Part shown: positions 51,954-59,146 of the stretch, piece after piece
Numbering within the stretch: the stretch's first letter is position 1
Layout: each line of letters opens with the position of its first letter
Assembly: GCF_004349265.1 (NCBI RefSeq)
Contig: NZ_SMFL01000004.1
Location: 405,150 to 469,149, forward strand
Direction: 5' to 3'
DNA from: Dyadobacter psychrotolerans
Lineage (GTDB): Bacteria; Bacteroidota; Bacteroidia; Cytophagales; Spirosomataceae
DNA length: 64,000 bases
The notes under the pieces: model-generated
The model's database searches: none
The model's input: the letters and a program-made list of their open reading frames with translations, nothing else
Told to the model about the DNA's origin: nothing
Made by a program: the position numbers and the translations under genes

Positions 51954-53330
51954 TCACAGATGTGAAAAGTTTACTACAAATGTTGTTCCCTTTGGGATGT
52001 TAGCATGGATCGAAATAGTGCCACTGTGCAGCTTGACAATTCGCTCCACGAGCGATAGCCCAATGCCGTATCCTTTGACGCTCGCTGTATTGTCACTGCG
52101 GTAAAATGGCTGAAAAACCAGGTTCTGATCCTTCAAGGGAATTCCTTTACCACGGTCGGAGAATGTTAAAGAAATTTGTTTTGCAGTACATTTCAAGCTG
52201 ACGTGCACGCTCAAATCATCAGAAAATTTACAGGCGTTGTCCATCAGGTTAAGAAAGGCAGTCTTTAAAAGTGTTGAGTTACCGGCAATCTCCAGCCAGG
52301 TGTCATCTTCGGGTAAGTCATCAAGGTCAAGATTAATCTGATACGATTTATTTGCCTGCGCAAGCATTTGGCGGGAATCCCACAGAAGATCATCAATCCG
52401 GATCGTTTCCGTTAGCAGATCCTTCTGGTCTTCGCTTACTTTGGCAAGTTCTAAAAGTGTATTGGAAAGCTGCGCAAGCTCCTGAATATCCTCCAGCACC
52501 GACTTAATTGTAAGCTGATAATCGTTTATGCTTCTTTCTTTCAACATGCTTACCTCAAGCTGAGATCGCATTTTGGTCAAAGGGTTTTTTAATTCATGCG
52601 AAACATTGGCTACAAATATCTTTTGCATCTGAAACGCAGTTTCAATCCGGTCCAGCAAATTGTTAAAGGTTGTTGTAAGACGTCCGATCTCATCTTTTTG
52701 ATTGGGAACATCCAGTCTGGTATCCAGCTTTTGCGGCAGAATTCCCTCCACTTCGTTCATTACTTTTGAAATCGGCCGAAGTGCGCGTTTTGCAAAAATC
52801 CATCCGGCGAAAGCAACAATAATCGTTACGATCACAAACGAGGCTGTCAATAACTGTAAAAGGTTACTCAGGTTAACCTGTCCAACCTGATCCTCTGCGC
52901 CGAGAAGTACCACCGCTCTGGTACTGGTGAAAGTCAAAAAGATAGTCAAAGCAACAATTTTAGAATTGCCATCGGTGTACCGAATTTCACCTGCCTTGCG
53001 GACTTCATCCAGCCAGTATTTGGAGACGTGTATTTTTTTTGCCGCAGAGCTTGAATTGGTGTACATCAGACGATTTTTTTCGTCATAGATCAGAATAATC
53101 TGATTGTACATCCGGTCGGTGTTTGATCCTTCAAGTGCCCTCACGATATCAGCACTTACAACAGGGCCATCCAGCAAACGCGCTGCCGAGCTGGCCTTGG
53201 ATTTAAGACGGTCGTAAAAATCCTGGGTTAAATTTTCGTAGGAAAAATAGTATACAGCTAGAAAAGTCACCAGAAGGATACTGCTTACCAATAATGAGAA
53301 CTGAACAGTAAGCCTAGTACGAATCTGCAT
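51954..53330 (-). CDS. HAMP-domain sensor histidine kinase
   Basis: A 458-residue kinase with two membrane helices (about 10-30 and 160-185) enclosing a periplasmic sensor of about 130 residues, a HAMP domain (ALRPISKVMNEVEG), a HisKA box FVANVSHELKNPLTKMRSQLE (phospho-His near 246) and a HATPase domain with LMDNACKFSDD, FSDRGKGIP and GYGIGLSLVERIV. Its ATG shares one base with the response regulator stop codon, so the two are translated as a coupled pair. The signal is unknown. Confidence 0.93.
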   Translation of the reverse strand: MQIRTRLTVQFSLLVSSILLVTFLAVYYFSYENLTQDFYDRLKSKASSAARLLDGPVVSADIVRALEGSNTDRMYNQIILIYDEKNRLMYTNSSSAAKKIHVSKYWLDEVRKAGEIRYTDGNSKIVALTIFLTFTSTRAVVLLGAEDQVGQVNLSNLLQLLTASFVIVTIIVAFAGWIFAKRALRPISKVMNEVEGILPQKLDTRLDVPNQKDEIGRLTTTFNNLLDRIETAFQMQKIFVANVSHELKNPLTKMRSQLEVSMLKERSINDYQLTIKSVLEDIQELAQLSNTLLELAKVSEDQKDLLTETIRIDDLLWDSRQMLAQANKSYQINLDLDDLPEDDTWLEIAGNSTLLKTAFLNLMDNACKFSDDLSVHVSLKCTAKQISLTFSDRGKGIPLKDQNLVFQPFYRSDNTASVKGYGIGLSLVERIVKLHSGTISIHANIPKGTTFVVNFSHL

Positions 53331-54010
53331 TAGTCTTCTATTTTAAGTACATAGCCCATCCCAAACTGGGTATGAATGAGCTTAACGGGATAGTCTTTAT
53401 CTACCTTTTTACGGAGATAATTAACGTAAACCTCGATGATATTTGTTCCGGTATCAAAACCAATATCCCAGACCTGTTCCGCGATTTCAACCTTCGAAAC
53501 AACCCTTCCCTGGTTTCGGATAAGATACACAAGCAGATTGAATTCACGTGCCGTTAAATTGATCTTGTTTCCTGCACGGTGAACTGTTTTTGCGTCAAGG
53601 GAAACTTCCAGATCAGCAAATTTTAGTATCTGTGAAGTATGAGAAATACCCGATCCGCGTTTGGTCAGTGCGCGCACCCGGGCCAAAAGTTCTTTAAATT
53701 CAAATGGTTTGACCAGATAATCGTCAGCACCCGCATCCAGGCCGGTAACCTTGTCGTCGGTTGTTCCCAGGGCGGTGAGCATCAATATAGGCGTATCGTC
53801 ACCGGACTTTCTGATCTCCCGGCAAAGTTCGATCCCGTTAATACCGGGAATGATAATGTCACTGATAATGAGCTGATAAGAATTGTTTTTCGCCAGTTGT
53901 CTGCCAATCAGTCCGTCATATGCAATATCCACGTCGTATCCGTCTTCTTCCAATCCCTGTTTTAGTGATTGTACGGTCTTCGGTTCATCTTCAATCAGCA
54001 GTAATTTCAT
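53330..54010 (-). CDS. OmpR-family response regulator
   Basis: A 226-residue two-domain regulator. The receiver has the acidic pair IEDE at 7-10, phospho-acceptor Asp 51 in IISDIIIPG, Thr in LMLTAL and Lys in DDYLVKPFEFKELLARV. The winged-helix DNA-binding domain ends EVYVNYLRKKVDKDYPVKLIHTQFGMGYVL. It is the cognate partner of the adjacent kinase. The start overlaps the preceding nucleotidase stop by four bases. Confidence 0.95.
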   Translation of the reverse strand: MKLLLIEDEPKTVQSLKQGLEEDGYDVDIAYDGLIGRQLAKNNSYQLIISDIIIPGINGIELCREIRKSGDDTPILMLTALGTTDDKVTGLDAGADDYLVKPFEFKELLARVRALTKRGSGISHTSQILKFADLEVSLDAKTVHRAGNKINLTAREFNLLVYLIRNQGRVVSKVEIAEQVWDIGFDTGTNIIEVYVNYLRKKVDKDYPVKLIHTQFGMGYVLKIED

Positions 54011-54540
54011 ACAATTGGTAAAAATAATTCGGAAACTTCTTTCCAGTCCGACACCCTTCGATAGGTTTTATCATTCAGGTTATGTGCGGCCGTGAAAAGT
54101 ATACCTTCTCCGTTAAAAGCGGCCAGGTTTCTTGTATGATCATCAATTAGATAATCTGAATTGATAATACTTTTATATCCGCAGAAAACAATGTTGGTCC
54201 AGGGGATAAAACTAAAATTCCGGCCCAGCCAGTCAAATTTATCCTTAAATGAATTCGGAAATTCCATGCAGGCCGTAGCAATGAATATTTCGTAGAAACG
54301 GGACAGTGCGTAGACTGTTTCCACTGAATCTTCTTTAACGGCAATATCTGCAAAAAAACCTGGTGAGTTCATCATCTTATGCAGTTTGGTAAGTTGCTTT
54401 GGATGTAACAGATTTTTCAAAGCGCCTTTTTTTAGATCATGCTCTGACAAATTCGTCGAGAAGTCATTCAACACGACTTGAATCAGTTTTTCATGTGTGT
54501 TTGCCAACACATCATCCATATCCAAAGTCAGTCTCAGCAT
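54007..54540 (-). CDS. 5'(3')-deoxyribonucleotidase-like HAD phosphatase
   Basis: A 177-residue HAD-superfamily protein of the NT5C type. It starts LTLDMDDVLANTHEKL with nucleophile Asp 7 and acid/base Asp 9, and has VVYALSRFYEIFIATA-like motif II region (VETVYALSRFYEIFIATA) and YLIDDHTRNLAAF as the metal-binding end. Such enzymes dephosphorylate dNMPs and can limit dTTP pools. It overlaps the response regulator by four bases and shares one base with the upstream E2 gene. Confidence 0.85.
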   Translation of the reverse strand: MLRLTLDMDDVLANTHEKLIQVVLNDFSTNLSEHDLKKGALKNLLHPKQLTKLHKMMNSPGFFADIAVKEDSVETVYALSRFYEIFIATACMEFPNSFKDKFDWLGRNFSFIPWTNIVFCGYKSIINSDYLIDDHTRNLAAFNGEGILFTAAHNLNDKTYRRVSDWKEVSELFLPIV

Positions 54541-55910
54541 TAGATCAGTGTTCTGTGTGCATCAAAATTTTCCAGATAGTCGTTTACCTTTTTTAGGAAC
54601 ATTCCGCCCAGCGATCCGTCTACTACCCGGTGGTCATAAGAATGAGAAATAAACATCAGACTGCGTATGCCAAGAAGATCTCCCTGGGGCGTTTCTAAAA
54701 CAGCCGGTTTCTTTTTTATAGCTCCAAAAGCCATAATTGCAACCTGTGGCTGAACTATGATAGGTGTTCCCATTAAATTTCCAAACGCACCGATATTCGA
54801 AACCGTGTAGGTTCCTCCAGAAACATCGTCGGCTTTCAGTTTATTTTCCCTTGCTTTTTTCGCCAGTTCATTCACCTTACGGGCCAGTCCGGGCAGATCG
54901 TACTGATCGGCATGATGAATTACGGGAACGATCAAATTGCCGTCCGGCAGCGCAACGGCCATTCCAATGTTGATATCTTTTTTTCTGATGATTCTATCTC
55001 CGTCAACGGATATGTTAATCAGCGGATAATCTTTTATTGCTTTTACAACTGCCTCTATCAGAATTGGCGTAAAGGTGATGCTGTCTCCTGATTTCTTACG
55101 GTAGTCTGTTTTAACGGCATCTCTCCACTTAACAACCGTGGTCATGTCTGTTTCGATAAAAGAAGTTACGTGAGCCGAGATCTTTCTGGACTCCATCATA
55201 CGCTGGGAGATCATCTTGCGCATCCGGTCCATTTCAATAATCTCATTGCCTCCGCTTACCGACACTGCTTTAACAGGTTCAGCGATGACAGCGGTATTGC
55301 GCTTTCTCGTATCCAGATAGGACAGCATGTCGCTCTTTGTTACTCTGTTTTCTGCTCCGGTGCCAGGAATATTAGCGAGTTCATTCGCGCCGATTTTCTC
55401 TTCTTTTGCAATGCTGAGAACAAGAGGAGAATAAAATCCGTTACCTTCTATTCCGTTGGAAGCCGGCTGAGACTCTGATTTTTTGCCAACCGCTTCCTGA
55501 ATATCTTGTTCCAAAAGATCTGCCACAGTGGATACTGCCACAGCGGATGCTTCAACCGGGGAGACCGTAACAGCTTCTAGTTCGTGATTTTTTTCCGCCG
55601 TGGCATTCTCAGTTGGTGCGTCACCGGAAGAAGCTGGGGAATACGAGGGTTGTACACCGTCTGCATCTCCCTCAACTTCAATTAAAGCAACAGGGCTGCC
55701 AATGGGTACAACATCATTTTTATCAACAAGCCATTCCTTAATTGTTCCTTCGAAAGGGCAGGGTACCTCAGTATCCACTTTATCCGTAGCAACTTCCAAT
55801 ACCGAGTCATCAACTGCAACTTTATCACCGATTTCTTTAAGTCGGTGAAGAACGGTGCATTCCATGATACTCTCGCCCATCGGAGGCATCAGCATTTCAA
55901 CTATTTTCAT
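54540..55910 (-). CDS. 2-oxoacid dehydrogenase E2 acyltransferase
   Basis: A 456-residue dihydrolipoamide acyltransferase. The single lipoyl domain has Lys 44 in EVATDKVDTEVP; an Ala/Glu/Ser/Val-rich linker follows; the E1/E3 binding domain is near 165-205 (PLVLSIAKEEKIGANELANIPGTG is split by two helices); the catalytic domain ends HSYDHRVVDGSLGGMFL with active-site His and Asp. The start MPPMGESIMECTVLHRLK suits a branched-chain or 2-oxoglutarate complex rather than pyruvate; branched-chain is the best guess. E1 and E3 genes are not adjacent. Confidence 0.9.
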   Translation of the reverse strand: MKIVEMLMPPMGESIMECTVLHRLKEIGDKVAVDDSVLEVATDKVDTEVPCPFEGTIKEWLVDKNDVVPIGSPVALIEVEGDADGVQPSYSPASSGDAPTENATAEKNHELEAVTVSPVEASAVAVSTVADLLEQDIQEAVGKKSESQPASNGIEGNGFYSPLVLSIAKEEKIGANELANIPGTGAENRVTKSDMLSYLDTRKRNTAVIAEPVKAVSVSGGNEIIEMDRMRKMISQRMMESRKISAHVTSFIETDMTTVVKWRDAVKTDYRKKSGDSITFTPILIEAVVKAIKDYPLINISVDGDRIIRKKDINIGMAVALPDGNLIVPVIHHADQYDLPGLARKVNELAKKARENKLKADDVSGGTYTVSNIGAFGNLMGTPIIVQPQVAIMAFGAIKKKPAVLETPQGDLLGIRSLMFISHSYDHRVVDGSLGGMFLKKVNDYLENFDAHRTLI

Positions 55911-55996
55911 ATTTTTCTATAAAGCCAGCGAGGTTGTTGCCGAAGCTGGTGATTTGTCAATGATTCTCGGGTACCCTAATGCCAGCAAAGCTGGTG

Positions 55997-57265
55997 TTAA
56001 ACTTCTTCTTTTTCTGCTTTTAAAATCGTCTTTCTTAAAAGATTCAAAGCATAGGTGGTCGTCAACTCAATATTGATATTTCTAATATTGGATAATTTCA
56101 GTAACTGCGTAACGGTTTCTGTCGGCGTTGCGCACGCTATCCAAACTGTGCCAACCGGTTTTTCGGGAGTTCCGCCATCGGGTCCGGCAATGCCAGTTGT
56201 GGATATAGCATAAGTTGTATTCAGAACTTTACGTGCTCCTTCTGCCATTTCACGGGCAGTCTGCTCGCTGACAGCTCCGTAGGTTTCCAGCGTTTCTTCC
56301 TGAACGCCAAGCAGCTTCATTTTTAAAAAATTACTGTAACTCACCACAGAGCCTTCAAAATATCGGGATGATCCCGCAAGTGAGGTCAACCTTTGAGCTA
56401 AAAAACCTCCCGTGCAGCTTTCGGCTGTTCCTATCGTTGCTTCATGTTTTGTTAGTAACGCTCCGATAACCGATTCAAGTTCATCGGAATCGTATCCATA
56501 TACATGTTCTTCAATCTGCGGTACGAGCAGATCGACTTGCTCCTGCAATTGTGAATCCAGTAATTGCTGATCGGATCCGGTACCTGTCAGCCGAAGCCTG
56601 ACCTGTCCGAAATGAGGCAAATAGGCAAGTTTGATGTGGTCGGGTAATGCGTCTTCCCAGGGAGCGATTTTCTCAGCCAGAAAAGATTCGCCAATACCAA
56701 TTGTCTTGACAATTTTATGCTGAATAATATTTAATACAAAATGCGCTTTAAGTCTGGGCAGGATTTCAAACTGCATCAGGCTTTTCATTTCGTACGGCAC
56801 TCCCGGCAGAGAAACATAAACGACTCCATCCTTTTCGAACCACATTCCGGGAGCTGTTCCCCAAAGATTTGGGATGTAAGTGCAATTGTCAGGAAGTGCA
56901 GCCTGCTGAATATTTAGTTCTGTCATTGGCCTGCCTCTTTTGGCAAAGAATTCAGTCACCAGTGCCAGGGCTTCTTCATTCATTTTAAGCTGACTGCCAA
57001 AATAATCGCAGAAGGTATGTTTGGTAATATCATCTTTCGTTGGTCCCAAACCCCCGGTTACGATGATGACATCAACCCGTTTGCTGGCTTCAGTAAATGC
57101 CGAAATGATATCTTCCTTTTTATCACCGACCGATGTTTTGCGAACCGGCCGTATTCCTATCCCGGTAAGTTCTGCCCCGATCCACTGGGTATTGGTATCA
57201 GTGATTTGTCCAAAAAGGATCTCATCACCAATTGTAATTATTTCAGCCCGTACGGTGGGATTCAT
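55997..57265 (-). CDS. cinA: CinA family nicotinamide-nucleotide amidohydrolase
   Basis: A 422-residue two-domain protein. The N-terminal MoCF-like domain (EIITIGDEILFGQITDTN, VIIVTGGLGPTKDDITKHT, SLPGVPYEMK) is followed by the C-terminal PncC deamidase domain with IGTAESCTGGFLAQRLTSLAGSS near 285 and STTGIAGPDGGTPEKPVGTVW. CinA removes ADP-ribose and deamidates NMN in pyridine nucleotide salvage. It is full length. It heads the run with E2, nucleotidase and the two-component genes, 86 bases before E2. Confidence 0.95.
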   Translation of the reverse strand: MNPTVRAEIITIGDEILFGQITDTNTQWIGAELTGIGIRPVRKTSVGDKKEDIISAFTEASKRVDVIIVTGGLGPTKDDITKHTFCDYFGSQLKMNEEALALVTEFFAKRGRPMTELNIQQAALPDNCTYIPNLWGTAPGMWFEKDGVVYVSLPGVPYEMKSLMQFEILPRLKAHFVLNIIQHKIVKTIGIGESFLAEKIAPWEDALPDHIKLAYLPHFGQVRLRLTGTGSDQQLLDSQLQEQVDLLVPQIEEHVYGYDSDELESVIGALLTKHEATIGTAESCTGGFLAQRLTSLAGSSRYFEGSVVSYSNFLKMKLLGVQEETLETYGAVSEQTAREMAEGARKVLNTTYAISTTGIAGPDGGTPEKPVGTVWIACATPTETVTQLLKLSNIRNINIELTTTYALNLLRKTILKAEKEEV

Positions 57266-57302
57266 ATATAAGGAAGAGATTGAATTAAACCGTTATTTTT
57301 CC

Positions 57303-57310
57303 CAAAAATA
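57303..57310 (-). promoter_or_regulatory. Candidate -7 element for cinA operon
   Basis: Minus strand TATTTTTG fits TAnnTTTG with a leader of about 30 bases; it lies back to back with the element for the DUF4197 gene. Confidence 0.35.
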
Positions 57311-57332
57311 AGTAAAATTAATCGTTATTGAT

Positions 57333-57340
57333 TACGTTTG
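57333..57340 (+). promoter_or_regulatory. Candidate -7 element for DUF4197 gene
   Basis: TACGTTTG fits TAnnTTTG, about 35 bases before the ATG. Confidence 0.35.
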
Positions 57341-57374
57341 GAGTGGAGTAGAATGTTAACAAACTGAAAGTGTA

Positions 57375-58106
57375 ATGAATAAAAAAATTATATTGGTTGC
57401 CATGTTGGGGCTGTTTAGCAGTTGTGCTTCACAGGCGCAGCTCAAAGGAAAGCTTGGGAAGTTGTTTGAGCAGGTTCAGAGTCCGGCTGGTGTACTTAGT
57501 GAAGGAGACATTGCCAAAGGGCTAAAAGAGGCGTTGAACATCGGTGTGAGTAACGGATCGGCGGAAGCTTCCAAGGTGGATGGTTTTTATAAAAATGAGC
57601 TGATCAAACTAGTCATCCCTCCGGAAGCCCAGAAGGTAGCCGAGACTTTGCGTAAGATGGGACTTGGAGCAGAGGTCGACAAATTTACTTTGTCTTTAAA
57701 CCGGGCAGCGGAAGATGCAGCGAAAAAGTCCAAACCGATTTTTGTAAAAGCTGTAACATCCATGACAATTACGGATGCGGTAAGTATTTTGAAAGGGCAG
57801 GATGATGCTGCGACCCAGTACCTTAAAAAGACAACCAACTCGGATCTTTATAAAACCTTTTTTCCGGTTGTAGACAGTACGCTGAAAATCAACAAGGCTA
57901 CGCAATACTATGCTGATATTGTCAATATCTACAACAAGCTGCCGCTGGTCAAAAAGGTTGATCCAAACCTTAAAGAGTATGCAACTCAAAAAACAATCGA
58001 CGGACTCTATGTCTTGATTGCCCAGGAAGAAAAGAAAATCAGAAAAGATCCGGTTGCAAGGGTCAGCGATCTGCTTAAAAAGGTATTTAGTCAGGCAGGA
58101 AAATGA
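57375..58106 (+). CDS. DUF4197 domain lipoprotein
   Basis: A 243-residue envelope protein. The signal peptide ends in a lipobox (LFSSC, Cys 17). The body matches DUF4197 proteins: LSEGDIAKGLKEALNIGVSNG, FYKNELIKLVIPPEAQKV, LNRAAEDAAKKSKPIFVKAV and a terminal DGLYVLIAQEEKKIRKDPVAR. It is largely alpha-helical, and its function is unknown. The gldC gene follows 56 bases downstream on the same strand. Confidence 0.88.
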   Translation: MNKKIILVAMLGLFSSCASQAQLKGKLGKLFEQVQSPAGVLSEGDIAKGLKEALNIGVSNGSAEASKVDGFYKNELIKLVIPPEAQKVAETLRKMGLGAEVDKFTLSLNRAAEDAAKKSKPIFVKAVTSMTITDAVSILKGQDDAATQYLKKTTNSDLYKTFFPVVDSTLKINKATQYYADIVNIYNKLPLVKKVDPNLKEYATQKTIDGLYVLIAQEEKKIRKDPVARVSDLLKKVFSQAGK

Positions 58107-58137
58107 TGATAATTTCTCCGCATGTGCGTTTTATGAT

Positions 58138-58145
58138 TACTTTTG
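58138..58145 (+). promoter_or_regulatory. Candidate -7 element for gldC
   Basis: TACTTTTG followed by TG fits TAnnTTTG, 17 bases before the gldC ATG; a short leader would result. Confidence 0.35.
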
Positions 58146-58162
58146 TGAAAATTTAACACCAC

Positions 58163-58504
58163 ATGAAAAATTCAGAAATAAATTTCACCATAGATCTTGA
58201 TAACCAGAACGTACCCGAAAAAATCCACTGGAGTGCGACTGATAATCCAAACGAAGGCATAAACGATACCCGTGCAATTGCCATTGCAGTGTGGGATCAC
58301 TACCACAGAGGAACTTTAAAAATCGATTTGTGGACAAAAGACATGGAAGTCTTTGACATGAAACGTTTTTATATTGAAATAATGAGTGGTATTGCTGATA
58401 CGCTGCTCACCGCTACCAACGACAAAGTGATGGCCGATGCCATCGAAGGAGTTTGTGAAACGCTAAGCAAAAAGCTCGATGAAGAAATGAAGGCTGCAAA
58501 GTAA
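58163..58504 (+). CDS. gldC: Gliding motility protein GldC
   Basis: A 113-residue cytosolic protein matching GldC of gliding Bacteroidota: EINFTIDLDNQNVPEKIHW, DNPNEGINDTRAIAIAVWD, LWTKDMEVFDMKRFYIE and a helical C-terminus with ATNDKVMADAIEGVCE. GldC supports gliding without being strictly essential in Flavobacterium. gldB, often its neighbour, is not present here. GldC relatives also occur in non-gliding members of the phylum, so motility is suggested rather than shown. Confidence 0.92.
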   Translation: MKNSEINFTIDLDNQNVPEKIHWSATDNPNEGINDTRAIAIAVWDHYHRGTLKIDLWTKDMEVFDMKRFYIEIMSGIADTLLTATNDKVMADAIEGVCETLSKKLDEEMKAAK

Positions 58505-58520
58505 TTCTTTTAATCAGCCA

Positions 58521-58563
58521 CCAACAAAAAATCCTGGATATATGGCCGGGATTTTTTTGTTGG
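58521..58563. terminator. Bidirectional terminator between gldC and YjbR-family gene
   Basis: CCAACAAAAAATCCTGG pairs with CCGGGATTTTTTTGTTGG with one G-U pair and one bulge; T runs on both strands. Confidence 0.85.
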
Positions 58564-58571
58564 TAGTAACG

Positions 58572-58940
58572 CTACTGGCCAGATTTAAGCTTTTCCAATT
58601 CCAGCTTCAAAGCCTTTGTAAGAGAGTTGGCAACCAACTCGTAAGAATCTTTGACCCAGCCAAACAAAAGCTCACCAGGTATGCTTCCTGTCACTTTGAC
58701 GGTATTCCAATGCTTTTTGCTCATGTGATAACCCGGAAGGACATCTTCATATTCTGTCCTTAATTCCTCAGCCTTCTCAGGATCGCATTTAACATTGAAG
58801 GATAAAGGCGAATCGTCCAGAGACGTAAGCAAAAACATCTTTCCCATTACCTTGAATACAAGTGTATCTGGTCCAAATGGCAATTCTTCTGTGACTCCCG
58901 GCAATTCCAGGCAATAATCACGCAGCGTGTCCAGGTTCAT
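58572..58940 (-). CDS. MmcQ/YjbR family protein
   Basis: A 122-residue CyaY-like-fold protein: LDTLRDYCLELPGVTEELPFG at the start, TLVFKVMGKMFLLTSLDD, SFNVKCDPEKAEELR and GYHMSKKHWNTV. The ATG at 58940 is preferred over an upstream one because family members begin at this point and it overlaps the preceding stop codon as ATGA. The family has a proposed DNA-binding role of unclear meaning. Confidence 0.9.
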   Translation of the reverse strand: MNLDTLRDYCLELPGVTEELPFGPDTLVFKVMGKMFLLTSLDDSPLSFNVKCDPEKAEELRTEYEDVLPGYHMSKKHWNTVKVTGSIPGELLFGWVKDSYELVANSLTKALKLELEKLKSGQ

Positions 58941-59122
58941 CTCGTAAATGCGCGGAAGATCATCACGATTACACAAAACAAAAACATGACGATTGAAATC
59001 CGGTTTATTCCGTGCATCATTCGCAAATTAAAAGACGTTGGAGCATTCGGATCAGGTTTTTTGAAAACCCTTACGAAATAGTGAAATACATCACCCAGTT
59101 GAAAGTACTTTTTCATAATCAT
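58937..59122 (-). CDS. Small membrane protein, DUF6728-like
   Basis: A 61-residue protein with a soluble start (MKKYFQLGDVFHYFVRVF from the third codon), a conserved SFNLRMMHGINRISI and a single C-terminal membrane helix. I recall this as the DUF6728 type of small Bacteroidota proteins; function unknown. Its stop overlaps the YjbR start by four bases, and ispG lies just upstream on the same strand (24 bases), so all three are probably one transcript. Confidence 0.78.
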   Translation of the reverse strand: MIMKKYFQLGDVFHYFVRVFKKPDPNAPTSFNLRMMHGINRISIVMFLFCVIVMIFRAFTR

Positions 59123-59146
59123 GTTTTTTAGATAGTCAACTTTAAT

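Noticed and set aside
55911..55996. Possible attachment site or short repeat between cinA and E2 genes
   Set aside because: Only scattered short similarities (CCAGC, AAGCTGG) were seen, no meaningful inverted or direct repeat.
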